A program made the position numbers and the translations under genes. This document shows, in pieces, positions 1 through 12,305 of a DNA stretch of 57,066 nt. The DNA comes from Alphaproteobacteria bacterium (GTDB lineage: Bacteria > Pseudomonadota > Alphaproteobacteria > Rickettsiales > SXRF01), in NCBI GenBank assembly GCA_025360605.1, contig JANYBV010000035.1, positions 1-57,066 of the forward strand, in the 5' to 3' direction. Under the pieces are notes generated by a model. It made no database searches and was not told the DNA's origin. It saw only the letters and a program-made list of their open reading frames with translations. Each line of letters begins with the position of its first letter. Positions within the stretch are counted from its first letter, which is position 1.

Positions 1-138
1 GGTGTAGGTGTTCTTACTGTTCGCTTCGGCGAGCACCTTCGTAATAGCAGCCGTCAGAGACGTCTTGCCATGATCCACGTGACCGATGGTGCCGATGTTG
101 CAGTGTGGTTTATTACGTTCAAATTTCTCTTTAGTCAT
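1..138 (-). CDS. tuf: Elongation factor Tu, N-terminal part (runs off the window)
   Basis: Translation of the reverse strand from the ATG at 138 starts [20 protein letters not shown] and continues with [12 protein letters not shown], the P-loop (GHVDHGKT) of EF-Tu. Only the first 46 codons are inside the window. EF-Tu delivers aminoacyl-tRNA to the ribosomal A site in a GTP-dependent way. It lies 40 bases downstream of fusA on the same strand, the usual last gene of the str operon. Identity is certain; whether a second tuf copy exists cannot be seen here. Confidence 0.97.
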   Translation of the reverse strand, partial: MTKEKFERNKPHCNIGTIGHVDHGKTSLTAAITKVLAEANSKNTYT

Positions 139-178
139 GACTCAATTCTCCGATGAGTGTTCGATAATTATAAAAATA

Positions 179-2254
179 CTAAGCTACTTTTTTCTTGATC
201 TCTTCCGCTACCGCGCTTGGTACCTGCTCATAATGGTCAAACTGCATGCTGTATTGTGCACGACCCTGAGACATGGAACGCAACGTATTAACGTAACCAA
301 ACATGGAAGCCAAAGGCACCATCGCATCAACCACACGCGCATTACCACGGCTGTCCATGCCAGTAACCTGACCACGACGTGATGACAAATCGCCGATCAC
401 ATCACCCATATAATCTTCCGGCGTTACTACTTCCACTTTCATGATAGGCTCAAGCAGAACCGGTGACGCCTTAGGCAGACCTTCACGGAATGCCGCACGC
501 GCCGCAATTTCAAACGCAAGCGCCGAGGAATCCACGTCATGGTACGCACCGTCAACCAGTGTCGCCTTGAAGTCGATCATTGGGAAGCCGGCAACAACGC
601 CATTACCCAGAGAAGCATCCAGACCTTTTTCAACGCCCGGGATGTATTCTTTCGGAACCGACCCACCAACGATTTTGGATTCGAATATGAAACCTTCACC
701 TGCTTTCAGAGGTTCGAAATCGATGATAACGCGAGCGAACTGACCTGAACCACCAGATTGTTTCTTGTGGGTGTAATCCATCTGGTATTTCTTGGTGATC
801 GTTTCGCGGTACGCAACCTGAGGCGCGCCCACGTTTGCTTCCACCTTGAATTCACGCTTCATACGGTCAACGATAATTTCCAGATGCAATTCGCCCATAC
901 CTTTTAAGGTGGTCTGGCCGGTTTCTTCATTGGTAGAAACGCGAAGCGAAGGATCTTCAGAAACAAGGCGGCCAAGAGCCATGCCCATTCTTTCCTGATC
1001 CGCTTTGGTTTTTGGCTCAATCGCGAGTTCGATTACGGGCTCTGGGAATTCCATACGTTCGAGAATCACCTGATGATCCACATCGCAAATCGTGTCACCA
1101 GTGGTGGTATTTTTCAAACCCGCCAGCGCAACGATATCGCCTGCATATGCTTCTTTTACGTCTTCACGGCTGTTTGCGTGCATAAGCAACATACGGCCTA
1201 CGCGTTCGCGGTTGTCTTTTACCGTATTCTGAACATAAGAACCCGAAGTCAACGTACCTGAGTAGATACGCACGAAAGTCAGCGAACCTACGAACGGATC
1301 GGTCATGATTTTGAATGCAAGGCCAGCAAACTTTTCATTGTCATCAGCTTTGCGGATCGCCATCTCTTCCGAATCAGGCAAATGCACTTCCATCGGCGGA
1401 ATGTCCAGCGGGCTTGGAAGGAAATCGATCACCGCATCAAGCATCGGCTGCACACCTTTATTTTTAAAGGCAGCACCGTTGGTGACAGGAACAAATTTGA
1501 AAGCAACCGTACCACGACGGATACATTCTTTGATTTCCGCTTCGGTTGGCTCTTCACCACCCAGATATTTTTCCATGACCGCGTCATCCATTTCGACTGC
1601 TGTTTCCAGCATAGCGGTACGGGCTTTTTTAGCCGCTTCGAGCAATTCAGCGCGGATAGGACGCTCTTCAAAGCTTGCGCCAAGTTCTTCACCACTCCAG
1701 ACAATTTCTTTCATCTTGATCAGGTCAACGATACCTTCATACTTGTCTTCGCTACCAATCGGAAGCTGAAGAACCAAAGGTACGGTACCAAGGCGGTCGA
1801 TCATCATGTCGACAGTGCGCTGGAAGTTAGCGCCAGTGCGATCCATTTTGTTCACAAAGCAGATACGCGGCACTTTGTATTTATCAGCCTGACGCCATAC
1901 GGTTTCCGACTGCGGCTCAACGCCAGCAACGGAATCGAATACGGCAACGGCACCGTCGAGTACGCGCATGGAGCGCTCTACTTCAATGGTAAAATCTACG
2001 TGACCAGGGGTATCAATGATGTTAATGCGATGTTCTTTCCAGAAGCAGGTGGTAGCGGCAGAGGTAATTGTGATGCCGCGTTCTTGTTCCTGTTCCATCC
2101 AGTCCATGGTGGCAGCACCTTCGTGCACTTCACCGATTTTATGGGATTTACCGGTATAATAAAGAATACGCTCGGTGGTCGTGGTTTTACCCGCGTCGAT
2201 ATGCGCGCAGATACCAATGTTACGATAGTCTTTTAAAGGTGTGTTACGAGCCAT
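179..2254 (-). CDS. fusA: Elongation factor G
   Basis: The 691-residue product has the full length and domain order of bacterial EF-G. The G domain has its P-loop [13 protein letters not shown] near residue 17, switch-[10 protein letters not shown] near 82 and NKMD near 136. The translation domains follow and the C-terminal [18 protein letters not shown] ends the protein. EF-G catalyses GTP-driven translocation of tRNA and mRNA and, with RRF, ribosome recycling. It sits 16 bases after rpsG and 40 bases before tuf, so it is part of the str operon. Nothing is truncated. A paralogue of different role (EF-G2) is unlikely given this context. Confidence 0.98.
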   Translation of the reverse strand: MARNTPLKDYRNIGICAHIDAGKTTTTERILYYTGKSHKIGEVHEGAATMDWMEQEQERGITITSAATTCFWKEHRINIIDTPGHVDFTIEVERSMRVLDGAVAVFDSVAGVEPQSETVWRQADKYKVPRICFVNKMDRTGANFQRTVDMMIDRLGTVPLVLQLPIGSEDKYEGIVDLIKMKEIVWSGEELGASFEERPIRAELLEAAKKARTAMLETAVEMDDAVMEKYLGGEEPTEAEIKECIRRGTVAFKFVPVTNGAAFKNKGVQPMLDAVIDFLPSPLDIPPMEVHLPDSEEMAIRKADDNEKFAGLAFKIMTDPFVGSLTFVRIYSGTLTSGSYVQNTVKDNRERVGRMLLMHANSREDVKEAYAGDIVALAGLKNTTTGDTICDVDHQVILERMEFPEPVIELAIEPKTKADQERMGMALGRLVSEDPSLRVSTNEETGQTTLKGMGELHLEIIVDRMKREFKVEANVGAPQVAYRETITKKYQMDYTHKKQSGGSGQFARVIIDFEPLKAGEGFIFESKIVGGSVPKEYIPGVEKGLDASLGNGVVAGFPMIDFKATLVDGAYHDVDSSALAFEIAARAAFREGLPKASPVLLEPIMKVEVVTPEDYMGDVIGDLSSRRGQVTGMDSRGNARVVDAMVPLASMFGYVNTLRSMSQGRAQYSMQFDHYEQVPSAVAEEIKKKVA

Positions 2255-2270
2255 GTGATCCTATTCCCTA

Positions 2271-2741
2271 CTACCAGCGATAATGAGAGAAGGCTTTATT
2301 GGCTTCGGCCATCTTGTGCGTGTTTTCACGTTTGTTCACAGCACCACCACGACCATTGACTGCATCCATCAACTCAGCAGCGATACGGTCACGCATGGTC
2401 TTTTCTTTGCGTTCGCGTGATGCAGTGATCAACCAACGCAGGGCGAGCGCGAGACGGCGTTCTTCACGAACTTCGGTTGGTACCTGATAGGTAGCACCGC
2501 CAACACGGCGGGAGCGAACTTCCACCGACGGCTTAATGTTATTCAGTGCATCGTGGAAAAATTTCAGCGGATCCTGACTGGTTTTTTTCTGGATGATATC
2601 GAATGCTGCGTAAGCAATCGTTTCAGCGGCAGATTTTTTACCATCATACATCATGGTATTGATGAGTTTGGTCAATACGATATCACCGTATTTAGCATCC
2701 GGTAATACAACTCTTTTAATCGCGGCACGACGACGTGACAT
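2271..2741 (-). CDS. rpsG: 30S ribosomal protein S7 (uS7)
   Basis: The 156-residue protein opens [20 protein letters not shown] and carries the family core [17 protein letters not shown] and a C-terminal [15 protein letters not shown]. This is the standard length for alphaproteobacterial S7. S7 nucleates assembly of the 16S rRNA 3' major domain (small-subunit head) and contacts E-site tRNA. It lies 18 bases after rpsL and 16 bases before fusA. In enterobacteria S7 is the feedback repressor of the str operon; whether that applies here is not visible. Confidence 0.98.
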   Translation of the reverse strand: MSRRRAAIKRVVLPDAKYGDIVLTKLINTMMYDGKKSAAETIAYAAFDIIQKKTSQDPLKFFHDALNNIKPSVEVRSRRVGGATYQVPTEVREERRLALALRWLITASRERKEKTMRDRIAAELMDAVNGRGGAVNKRENTHKMAEANKAFSHYRW

Positions 2742-2759
2742 AGTTTAATCCTATCTAGC

Positions 2760-3131
2760 TTATTTCGGACGTTTCGCGCCGTAAGCGGAGCGAGACTGTT
2801 TACGGTTTTTAACACCCTGAGTATCCAGCGTACCGCGAATAATGTGGTAGCGAACACCTGGTAAATCCTTTACGCGGCCACCGCGGATCAGCACAACGCT
2901 ATGTTCCTGCAGGTTATGGCCTTCCCCTGGAATGTATCCAAACACTTCATGGCCGTTGGTGAGGCGAATACGGGCAACCTTACGGAGCGCCGAGTTCGGC
3001 TTCTTTGGTGTCACGGTTTTCACCTGTGTACATACACCACGTTTCTGCGGGCAAGCCTGCAAAGCCGGTACCTTGTTACGCTTGGTAACGAGGCGACGAG
3101 GGCTGCGGACCAACTGATTGATGGTTGGCAT
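2760..3131 (-). CDS. rpsL: 30S ribosomal protein S12 (uS12)
   Basis: The 123-residue protein begins [13 protein letters not shown] and contains the two decoding-centre loops, [17 protein letters not shown] and [18 protein letters not shown]. The lysines that change in streptomycin-resistant mutants are both still lysine in PKKPNSA and GRVKDLPG. The DLPG aspartate is the one methylthiolated by RimO in other bacteria. It is the first gene of the str operon, with 381 bases of non-coding sequence upstream. Confidence 0.98.
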   Translation of the reverse strand: MPTINQLVRSPRRLVTKRNKVPALQACPQKRGVCTQVKTVTPKKPNSALRKVARIRLTNGHEVFGYIPGEGHNLQEHSVVLIRGGRVKDLPGVRYHIIRGTLDTQGVKNRKQSRSAYGAKRPK

Positions 3132-3512
3132 TCAAATATCCTTATATATCAAATAGTTTCGGCAATAGTTTCGCTTTAGAAGCGGAGCATCTTACACATT
3201 ATATAGTAAGGGCGACTCACGCTGACTTGGTACGTAACCCTCTTTTGAAACTTCGGGGACTTACTTTTAAACCTTTGTAAACCTTTTCAGGCGTATAGTC
3301 GGTCTTAACAGTAGTATCGTCCTCGTTTCTCGAGAGGCGCGTAACTTAGAGATACTGCGGCCACCCGTCAAGTAGAAATTGGTGGGAAACATAAAAAAAT
3401 AACTGATTGTTTTTTTTAAGTTGGCAGGCGGATAAAAATCCCCTAGTCCTTAGCTTCAAATTTACAATCTATAGTAAATGTATTACTTTTATTAACAATT
3501 AGTAGTAAGGTT
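3132..3512. other. Divergent intergenic region between rpsL and the M23 peptidase gene
   Basis: 381 bases with no convincing gene on either strand; the short ORFs overlapping it are antisense to rpsL. It must hold the str-operon promoter (minus strand) and the promoter of the peptidase gene (plus strand). A clear TATAAT lies on the minus strand at 3198-3203. The half nearer the peptidase is AT-rich with a run of T at 3410-3418. No riboswitch-like fold was recognised by eye. Confidence 0.6.
3198..3203 (-). promoter_or_regulatory. Candidate -10 element of the str operon
   Basis: Reading the minus strand, a consensus TATAAT lies 67 bases upstream of the rpsL start. The hexamer 17 bases further upstream (GTCAGC) is a poor match to the -35 consensus, so the assignment rests on the -10 and its position in front of a highly expressed operon. 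Confidence 0.4.
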
Positions 3513-5000
3513 ATGCAGGAGCAAACCCCCTTCTACCCAGTGAAGATAGTTTCACGCTCGATCGCTAAAAAGCGCTTCAAGCGTGTTTCTTGGTTTGTGC
3601 TGGGTGCCGGCTTTGGGGTTGGCTGTGCCCTTTTAATGATCAATGTACTGGATCCAGCCCTGTTGACGACTGTTCAGCAGGCGGATAACGCTGCCAGTTC
3701 CACCTATCCTTACGATGTGCCGATGACCCAAAGCATCGATGTCACCGCCCTTGCCCTCCCTGCTACCAGCTCGGATCCTTCTGCTAAATCTTCTGCCAAG
3801 CCACAGGACCCTATGGTGTATCCTGTTGCTATGGCTATGAAAGTCCAGAATGGTGATACGCTGATGAATCTATTGACGGACGCGGGGGCTTCCTATGAAG
3901 AAGCGCAGAATGCTGTCGATTCGATCCGCACCGTTTACAATCCCAAGAAGCTGGATATCGGCCAGAGGGTGTCTATCGTCATGGATAAAACCTCTGAGAG
4001 TAATGGTATTCCGGTCATCACCAGCGTGAAAGTGCCTACATCCGCCACGTCCACGATTGAAATCGTCAGGAAAGCGGGACAAACCCACGATTTTGAAGTT
4101 AAAAAGATTATTGAACCGGTAGAGCGCCGCCTTGCGCACGCAGGCGGCAAGATCAACAGCAGCCTGTACGAAACCGGTATGAATTCCGGCATTCCGGCGG
4201 GATTGCTCAATGATATTATCACGGCTTATAGCTACGATGTTGACTTTCAACGTGATATACAACCTGGCGACACGATGGACGTGCTCTATGAGCGTCTGGA
4301 AACTAAACAGGGAACCGCCGCCGGACACGGTAATGTACTATATGCCGAGCTGAACCTGAGCGGCGATGTCATGAAAATTTACCGCTATGTCGATAAAAAT
4401 GGCCTCGTCGATTTTTATAACCAGAGCGGCGAAAGCCTTAGAAAAGCCATGTTGCGTACCCCTATCAACGGCGCAAAAATTACTTCCGGTTACGGAATGC
4501 GCAGCCATCCTATCCTTGGCTATTCCAAAATGCACCGCGGGGTTGACTTCGGCGCGCCTACCGGCACTCCGATTTATGCGGCAGGCGACGGAACCGTTGA
4601 TTTTGCAGGCCGCAAAGGCGGCTACGGCAACTACCTGCGTATCAAACATAATGACAAATATTCCAGCGCCTATGGCCATATCAGCCGCTTTGCCGGCAAT
4701 GTCTCCCCCGGACACCGCGTAAAACAAGGACAAATTGTCGCCTATGTCGGTTCCACAGGCATGGCCACCGGCCCGCACCTGCACTATGAAATACTTGTCA
4801 ATAACGAGCAGGTAAACCCTTCAAACGTCAAATTCAAAGCAGGCAATGTGCTGGCTGGAAGGGAAATGGCGGCATTCCGCAAAAACATGAACCAGATCGA
4901 AGCGCAGCGCGAAAGCACGCCGCTTAAAACCGATGTCGCGTCGAACAGCCACAAAAAACTCGAAATGGCGCAAGTCACCCCATCCGATTCGGGTCGCTAA
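3513..5000 (+). CDS. Membrane-anchored M23 family peptidase (LytM/NlpD/MepM type)
   Basis: The 495-residue protein has a basic N-terminus, one membrane span near residues 26-46, then a long periplasmic part. A LysM/OapA-like stretch (QNGDTLMNLLTDAG near 112) is followed by a C-terminal M23 domain. The zinc and catalytic motifs are visible as HRGVDFGAPTGTP near 340 and GPHLHYE near 420, so the domain is probably an active peptidoglycan endopeptidase rather than a degenerate LytM activator. Proteins of this layout cleave peptide cross-links during wall growth or division. The gene stands alone, divergent from rpsL and convergent with the next gene. The last 60 residues look disordered. Confidence 0.9.
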   Translation: MQEQTPFYPVKIVSRSIAKKRFKRVSWFVLGAGFGVGCALLMINVLDPALLTTVQQADNAASSTYPYDVPMTQSIDVTALALPATSSDPSAKSSAKPQDPMVYPVAMAMKVQNGDTLMNLLTDAGASYEEAQNAVDSIRTVYNPKKLDIGQRVSIVMDKTSESNGIPVITSVKVPTSATSTIEIVRKAGQTHDFEVKKIIEPVERRLAHAGGKINSSLYETGMNSGIPAGLLNDIITAYSYDVDFQRDIQPGDTMDVLYERLETKQGTAAGHGNVLYAELNLSGDVMKIYRYVDKNGLVDFYNQSGESLRKAMLRTPINGAKITSGYGMRSHPILGYSKMHRGVDFGAPTGTPIYAAGDGTVDFAGRKGGYGNYLRIKHNDKYSSAYGHISRFAGNVSPGHRVKQGQIVAYVGSTGMATGPHLHYEILVNNEQVNPSNVKFKAGNVLAGREMAAFRKNMNQIEAQRESTPLKTDVASNSHKKLEMAQVTPSDSGR

Positions 5001-5006
5001 ATCTGA

Positions 5007-5408
5007 TTATTGCAAGGAACGGACGGTGGCGGGCGGCTGCTTGGCCGAAGGATTCAGCCCAAGCTCGCCCATAAGGGATTTAAGCATCAGCTTGCTCTGG
5101 TCTGACACGCCCATATAAGCACTCCCGAGCGCATACTGCGCGTGTTCAACAAACGATTTGTCATCCACCACTTTAGGCCCCGATGCAAGACGTGAATAGG
5201 ATTCCGGCACCGTAATAGTCTCGCCGACGGCTTCCACCTTCCACTCGCCCGCCGCATAGGAGTCGGCGGCATTACGCTGCAGTTCCACCAGTGCGTCACG
5301 CAGTGGCGGCGACAATAGTGGCTCTATGCGGTCCAGCTCAGGGCCAGACCGCAGGATGACATCCAATTGCGTATTATTTAACAATGGTTTGTTTTGCATG
5401 GTAATCAT
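5007..5408 (-). CDS. Unknown protein of about 134 residues
   Basis: No family was recognised. The product is acidic and soluble, with no signal peptide or membrane span. It reads as a helical N-terminal half (LDVILRSGPELDRIEPLLSP) and a C-terminal half with DKSFVEHAQYALGSAYMGVS. Codon use resembles the neighbours, and the reading frame is open from 5435, where the codon is TTG. I prefer the ATG at 5408 or 5399 (starting MITMQNK or MQNK), although no strong ribosome site precedes any of them. It ends 6 bases from the stop of the convergent M23 gene. Probably a real small gene of unknown role. Confidence 0.65.
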   Translation of the reverse strand: MITMQNKPLLNNTQLDVILRSGPELDRIEPLLSPPLRDALVELQRNAADSYAAGEWKVEAVGETITVPESYSRLASGPKVVDDKSFVEHAQYALGSAYMGVSDQSKLMLKSLMGELGLNPSAKQPPATVRSLQ

Positions 5409-5494
5409 TATGCCAGCGGAATGAACATATGACAACAGCCTATCACACCATTATGTAGGGATAGTGTGACGGTTTGATGAAAAATACAGCTCTC

Positions 5495-8092
<2,598 letters not shown>

Positions 8093-8127
8093 AACTTATG
8101 CTTCCATTCAATGTTTTGCTGATTGTG

Positions 8128-8967
8128 ATGGATATGGTTACCAAGCGGTCATTCTTCAATATCCTGTTTCTTTTTTTATCGTATCCCGCATCAGCCGCCG
8201 ATACTTTGACGGCAATCAACCCCGATCCTATCCAGTTCAAAGGTATATATAATTTTGAACTTTCCGGTGTGCCGCTCGGAAAATTGGGCATTGAAGTCAA
8301 GCAGACCAAGCGTGATTATACTATCGTGTCCGATGTCGTCACCAGCGGGCTGGTGAAACTGTTTGTCAAACATTCCAGCCATACGATGGTGGATGCCACG
8401 GCGACTCAGGATTTCGCCTATACCGAAGCAACCTACGAATCCCATTACCAGACCCGCAACAAGAAAAAATACGTCAAAATGCTGACCAAGGACGGCATCA
8501 CCGGCGAAGAAACACTGGTGCCGCCGGATAATCCGCTCACCCGCCCGAAAGTAACCGCAGACCTGAAAAAAGATGTGGTTGATCCGCTTTCACTTACACT
8601 ACGCATGCGCAGCGAGCTGTGGAAGGCACAACAAAACCACACTCCCCAATTCACTATACGAATGTATGATGGCCGGAGACTGAGCGAAATACACTTCGTC
8701 GTCGGCGAGAAAAAGACGCTGCGCTACAATGACGGCAAGGTTCCGGTGATTATGGTCAGTGTCGCACGCAAACAAATAGCCGGATTTACCAAAACAGAGC
8801 TGGACGACTTCGATCCCAAAGAACCAGAGCTGCGTCTTTATTTCACCGACGACGCACGGCTACTGCCCATCAGGGCGGAATTCACCCTGATGTTCGGCAC
8901 AGCTTCCGCCACACTCGCGAAAGAGTGCCTAGCAAACGAGAGCTGCCTGTTCGGACTTAAGGATTGA
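8128..8967 (+). CDS. Exported DUF3108 domain protein
   Basis: The product of about 279 residues has an N-terminal signal peptide (hydrophobic FFNILFLFLSYPASAAD, cleavage likely after ASA). The mature part reads GIYNFELSGVPLGKLGIEVK and later DPLSLTLRMRSELW, both characteristic of DUF3108 proteins, which are predicted periplasmic or outer-membrane-facing beta-rich proteins of unknown function. The frame is open from an ATG at 8098, five bases from clpB. The ATG codons at 8128 or 8134 give a more normal signal peptide, so I chose 8128, but none has a good ribosome site. Two cysteines near the C-terminus (ECLANESCLF) could form a disulfide. Confidence 0.8.
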   Translation: MDMVTKRSFFNILFLFLSYPASAADTLTAINPDPIQFKGIYNFELSGVPLGKLGIEVKQTKRDYTIVSDVVTSGLVKLFVKHSSHTMVDATATQDFAYTEATYESHYQTRNKKKYVKMLTKDGITGEETLVPPDNPLTRPKVTADLKKDVVDPLSLTLRMRSELWKAQQNHTPQFTIRMYDGRRLSEIHFVVGEKKTLRYNDGKVPVIMVSVARKQIAGFTKTELDDFDPKEPELRLYFTDDARLLPIRAEFTLMFGTASATLAKECLANESCLFGLKD

Positions 8968-8984
8968 GTTTTCACATAACTATT

Positions 8985-9013
8985 AAGCCCCATCAGAAAA
9001 CGGGGTTATTTAT
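8985..9013 (+). terminator. Weak hairpin after the DUF3108 gene
   Basis: AGCCCC at 8986-8991 can pair with GGGGTT at 9002-9007, including one G-T wobble, around a 10-base loop, followed by a broken T-rich stretch (ATTTATG). It lies just after the DUF3108 stop and before the next start at 9078. Weak as an intrinsic terminator. Confidence 0.3.
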
Positions 9014-9077
9014 GTATACCCATTCATTAAAATGTTTTATTGAAAATATTAACGATATCATCAACGCAGGAACTTCT

Positions 9078-9695
9078 ATGAAATTTCATAAGGCATTGAT
9101 TGTAGGTATTTTTACATTAACACTACTACCTTCAGCATCAGCTCAGGCCAATATAGTTGATATTACTGGCTCCGGAAACGGATGGACAATGCTGTTCAAT
9201 GCTACCGTTGGACAGTCAGGCCATTTATATAATTGGTATACCAATCTGAATGCTGGCCCGGGATCATTGTCTGCTTATCAGGAAGGTTCCATTCCTGCTC
9301 ATAGCGACATTATATTTTCTTATTCGGCACTGGGAACGCCGGTACATGCGGAAGGTAGTTATTACGATGCTTCTTTGTATGGTCGGGCACTCTACGGTAA
9401 TGGGTTATATGGCAATACGCTCTATAACGATGTCACCAGTATTTTAACATCCGGCAATGCATTAATTACAGTCAGTGCAAGTGGCAAGAGGGCCGCTATA
9501 GCTAATTACTCGAATGTAGAAGCATATTTTATGACCGACTTTGAAGGAACCCAAAGCACTGGTTATTTGGCAACCGCATCCTATGCCGTCAACGCCGTCC
9601 CCATCCCGCGCACTCTATATTTATTCGCTACAGCCATACTGGGCCTGCTTGTGTTCAGACGTATGAATAGGTCAGAACTTACGCCAAACCAATAG
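9078..9695 (+). CDS. Small secreted protein with a PEP-CTERM-like (VPxP) sorting tail
   Basis: The 205-residue product starts MKFHKALIVGIFTLTLLPSA, a signal peptide cleaved near SASAQA, and ends with AVPIPRTLYLFATAILGLL followed by VFRRMNR. That is a VPxP motif, one membrane span and a short arginine cluster, the tripartite layout of PEP-CTERM-type exosortase substrates. The middle has tandem LYG units (SLYGRALYGNGLYGNTLYND). The ATG at 9078 has AGGA 6 bases upstream; the frame is open back to 8964 but that upstream part is unlike protein. No exosortase gene is in the window. Function unknown; a surface or matrix protein is an inference. Confidence 0.72.
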   Translation: MKFHKALIVGIFTLTLLPSASAQANIVDITGSGNGWTMLFNATVGQSGHLYNWYTNLNAGPGSLSAYQEGSIPAHSDIIFSYSALGTPVHAEGSYYDASLYGRALYGNGLYGNTLYNDVTSILTSGNALITVSASGKRAAIANYSNVEAYFMTDFEGTQSTGYLATASYAVNAVPIPRTLYLFATAILGLLVFRRMNRSELTPNQ

Positions 9696-9702
9696 AAGTA
9701 CC

Positions 9703-10266
9703 CTACTCTTCCCAGCTCTGAACGATCACTGGTTCAGCAGGCGCCTGTGCCTGAGCATGTTCAAAATTAGCGGTCAGGAATGCTGGAAGCTGGTGGATGG
9801 TGTCTGGCAGGTTTTCCTGTTCAGACGCTTCTTCGGTATGACCTGCATGTTGCTGGCCACCATGTTCCATCGGTTCACCCTGAGTATCGTTCATCTGGTT
9901 GCCCTGCTGGTCGCCAGACTGGTCACCGGACTGGTCACCGGACTGCTCCTGCTGCGCAGGGGTGTAATTGTTACGTACCTGATAGCCCTCTTCCACCATC
10001 ATACGGTAGCAATGATCGGCATGCTGAAAATAATTTTCGGCCAGTACACGGTCACCCGATGCCAGCGCATCACGCGCCTGTAACAGATATTTCTCGCGCA
10101 TCGCCGAATAATTTTTACGCGGGCGGCCACCGGAATTATGGTGCCCTGCATTATGGGAGCGATGCTCACCACCATTGCTTCCACCTTGCTGGTAACGCGG
10201 CTTGCTGCGTTGTTGATTGTTATTATAACCGCCGCCGCTACCTGATGTGGTTGGTTTTCTTCTCAT
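9703..10266 (-). CDS. DUF4167 domain protein
   Basis: The 187-residue product opens MRRKPTTSGSGGGYNNNQQR, a low-complexity Gly/Asn/Gln/Arg region. It then has the DUF4167 core YSAMREKYLLQARDALASGD with RVLAENYFQHADHCYRMM (about residues 53-95), and a Gln/Glu-rich disordered tail with QSGDQSGDQSGDQQG. This domain is largely confined to Alphaproteobacteria and lies next to prmC-prfA in many of them, as here (24 bases after prmC). Its function is not established; the basic Gly/Arg-rich N-terminus suggests RNA or ribosome association, which is inference. Confidence 0.88.
   Translation of the reverse strand: MRRKPTTSGSGGGYNNNQQRSKPRYQQGGSNGGEHRSHNAGHHNSGGRPRKNYSAMREKYLLQARDALASGDRVLAENYFQHADHCYRMMVEEGYQVRNNYTPAQQEQSGDQSGDQSGDQQGNQMNDTQGEPMEHGGQQHAGHTEEASEQENLPDTIHQLPAFLTANFEHAQAQAPAEPVIVQSWEE
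9917..9949 (-). repeat. 12-base tandem repeat inside the DUF4167 gene
   Basis: Two exact copies of GACTGGTCACCG (9917-9928 and 9929-9940) and a partial third (from 9941) encode the QSGD repeats of the disordered tail. The length is a multiple of 3, so copy-number change would keep the frame. Confidence 0.85.
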
Positions 10267-10290
10267 GATTTTTTCCTTAATGGTTTTAAA

Positions 10291-11226
10291 TTAGTTCTGT
10301 TGTTTTATATCGGGGCTGATCACCAGACATCTGGCAATGCCACCTAAATCATATTTTACATCGCTTACGCATAATCCTTGTTTTTGTGCGATAGCGGTTA
10401 CCTTGTGCTGCTGGGCGAAACCGATCTCTATCACGGCAACACCATCATCCTTCAAAACAGAGGGCAGTTGCTGCATGATATCGCGATAACAGTACATCCC
10501 GTCTTCACCACCATCAAGCGCAAGAAGCGGTTCATGACACCGTACCTCCGGCTCCAGTGCCGCAATATCACCTGTAGGAATATACGGTGGATTAGAAATC
10601 ACAATATCAAACTTGCTCAAACTATCGTTATCACTTTTTTCTGTTGTCATCTGTGACATTTTTTCACACCAGCGCGATTGCTCAAATACTACCTGCTGCC
10701 CTAACCCCAGTTTCTGTGCGTTAGCACCCGCCACGGCCAATGCCGCTTCGCTGATATCGACACCAACTCCGCTTGCATTCGGATATTCCGCCAGCAACGT
10801 CAGCAACAAGCATCCCGTGCCAGTGCCTAAATCCAGAATCCGAAGCGCGCGCTCACGGTCTTTGTATTTTCCCAGCACCGCTTCAATCAGCGTTTCGCTG
10901 TCAGGCCTTGGATCCAGCGTATCTTCCGTGACGCTAAACGCACGCCCGAAAAATTCGCGCTGGCCTATAAGCTGTGACACCGGTTTATGTTTCAGCCGCT
11001 GGGCAATCAGCACCTGATAGGCATCATGCTGCTGATCTGTCAGCACGACTTTATCATCAGCCAACAATTGTTCGCGGGTTATATGCAACACATGCTGAAG
11101 CAAAATCCTCGCATCCAGCGAGGCAGTCCTTATATGGCCGCGCTGTAACGCAATGGCCCCTGAATAAAGCACCGTCTTCACATTATACTGAGGTTTGACT
11201 TCTTGTTCAAGTTTTCTTGCCAACAT
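10291..11226 (-). CDS. prmC: Peptide chain release factor N5-glutamine methyltransferase PrmC
   Basis: The 311-residue enzyme has the N-terminal helical domain and a class I methyltransferase fold with SAM motif ILDLGTGTGCLLLTLLAEYP near residue 134 and the diagnostic substrate-glutamine motif SNPPYIPTGDIAAL near 211. It methylates the glutamine of the GGQ loop of RF1 and RF2. It starts 4 bases after the prfA stop, so enzyme and substrate are translated from one transcript. The N-terminal 20 residues (MLARKLEQEVKPQYN) are slightly longer than usual. Confidence 0.96.
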   Translation of the reverse strand: MLARKLEQEVKPQYNVKTVLYSGAIALQRGHIRTASLDARILLQHVLHITREQLLADDKVVLTDQQHDAYQVLIAQRLKHKPVSQLIGQREFFGRAFSVTEDTLDPRPDSETLIEAVLGKYKDRERALRILDLGTGTGCLLLTLLAEYPNASGVGVDISEAALAVAGANAQKLGLGQQVVFEQSRWCEKMSQMTTEKSDNDSLSKFDIVISNPPYIPTGDIAALEPEVRCHEPLLALDGGEDGMYCYRDIMQQLPSVLKDDGVAVIEIGFAQQHKVTAIAQKQGLCVSDVKYDLGGIARCLVISPDIKQQN

Positions 11227-11230
11227 ATAA

Positions 11231-12301
11231 TTAACCTAGTTCCGCCAGCATTTTAGCCTGATCATCAGCGATCAGCGCATCAATAAATTCGGATAGCTGG
11301 CCGTTCATCACATCATCGATTTTATAGAGGGTCACGTTGATACGGTGGTCGGATACGCGCCCCTGCGGGAAGTTGTAGGTGCGGATACGTTCAGAGCGGT
11401 CGCCCGAACCCACCTGCTCCTTACGCATCCCTGCGCGTTCGTTCGCCAGTTTTTCACGTTCCATTTCGTACAGGCGCGAACGCAACACCTTCAGCGCCTT
11501 CGCCTTGTTTTTATGTTGCGATTTTTCATCCTGTTGCTGCACGATCAGTCCGGTAGGCAGATGCACAATACGCACTGCCGAATCCGTGGTATTCACCGAT
11601 TGCCCCCCTGGACCGCTCGAGCGGAACACGTCGATACGCAAATCTTTGTCCTCGATTTTAATATCCACCTCTTCCGCTTCGGGAAGCACGGCCACCGTTG
11701 CCGCCGAGGTATGGATTCTTCCTTGCGTTTCCGTGGTGGGCACGCGCTGTACGCGGTGTACGCCGGATTCAAATTTCAGTTTAGCGAATACGCCCTTGCC
11801 GGTGATTTCTGCCGTTGCGTCCTTGTAGCCACCGAGTTCGTTTTCAGAAATGGAGATGACTTCAAATTTCCAGTTTTGCGTCGTAGCATATTTCTGGTAC
11901 ATGCGAAACAAATCCGCAGCAAACAACGCGGCTTCATCACCGCCCGTACCAGCACGGATTTCCATAATGGCGTTCTTTTCATCGGCGGCATCTTTGGGAA
12001 GCAACGCCAGCTGCATGTTGCGCATGAGCGCCGGAAGCTTGTGCTGGATGTCGTGCATTTCTTCTTCGGCCATCGACTTCATCTCGGCATCACACGCCGG
12101 ATCGGCGGCCATATGCTTCAGCTCATGCAGCGATTTCTGCGCATTCTGGTAAGTCTGGATGGTTTCCACCAACGGCGTGAGATCGGCATATTCTTTAGAA
12201 AATTTGGCAAAATCACTGCCACCGATTTTCCCCTCGCCCAGCATGTCACGTAATTCATCGTGACGGCGTACCAGCATATCGAGACGGTCTTCAAAGTTCA
12301 T
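11231..12301 (-). CDS. prfA: Peptide chain release factor 1
   Basis: The 356-residue protein has an N-terminal helical domain, the PxT-type stop-codon recognition region ([14 protein letters not shown] near 186), and the catalytic loop [17 protein letters not shown] near 228. PVT is replaced by the equivalent PTT here, which is common. RF1 reads UAA and UAG and triggers peptide release. It lies between hisS (4 bases upstream) and prmC. No RF2-type frameshift site or SPF motif is present. Confidence 0.97.
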   Translation of the reverse strand: MNFEDRLDMLVRRHDELRDMLGEGKIGGSDFAKFSKEYADLTPLVETIQTYQNAQKSLHELKHMAADPACDAEMKSMAEEEMHDIQHKLPALMRNMQLALLPKDAADEKNAIMEIRAGTGGDEAALFAADLFRMYQKYATTQNWKFEVISISENELGGYKDATAEITGKGVFAKLKFESGVHRVQRVPTTETQGRIHTSAATVAVLPEAEEVDIKIEDKDLRIDVFRSSGPGGQSVNTTDSAVRIVHLPTGLIVQQQDEKSQHKNKAKALKVLRSRLYEMEREKLANERAGMRKEQVGSGDRSERIRTYNFPQGRVSDHRINVTLYKIDDVMNGQLSEFIDALIADDQAKMLAELG

Positions 12302-12305
12302 TGTT

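Noticed and set aside
1382-2236. 284-codon open frame antisense to fusA
   Set aside because: Fully inside fusA on the other strand, with translation rich in His/Phe and no family pattern; a shadow of strong codon bias.
8093-8160. Possible heat-shock (sigma-32) promoter in front of clpB
   Set aside because: Only a weak CTTGG...CCAT resemblance with non-standard spacing; not enough to call.
11345-12253. 302-codon open frame antisense to prfA
   Set aside because: Antisense to an intact, well-conserved prfA; composition unlike a protein; no ribosome site.
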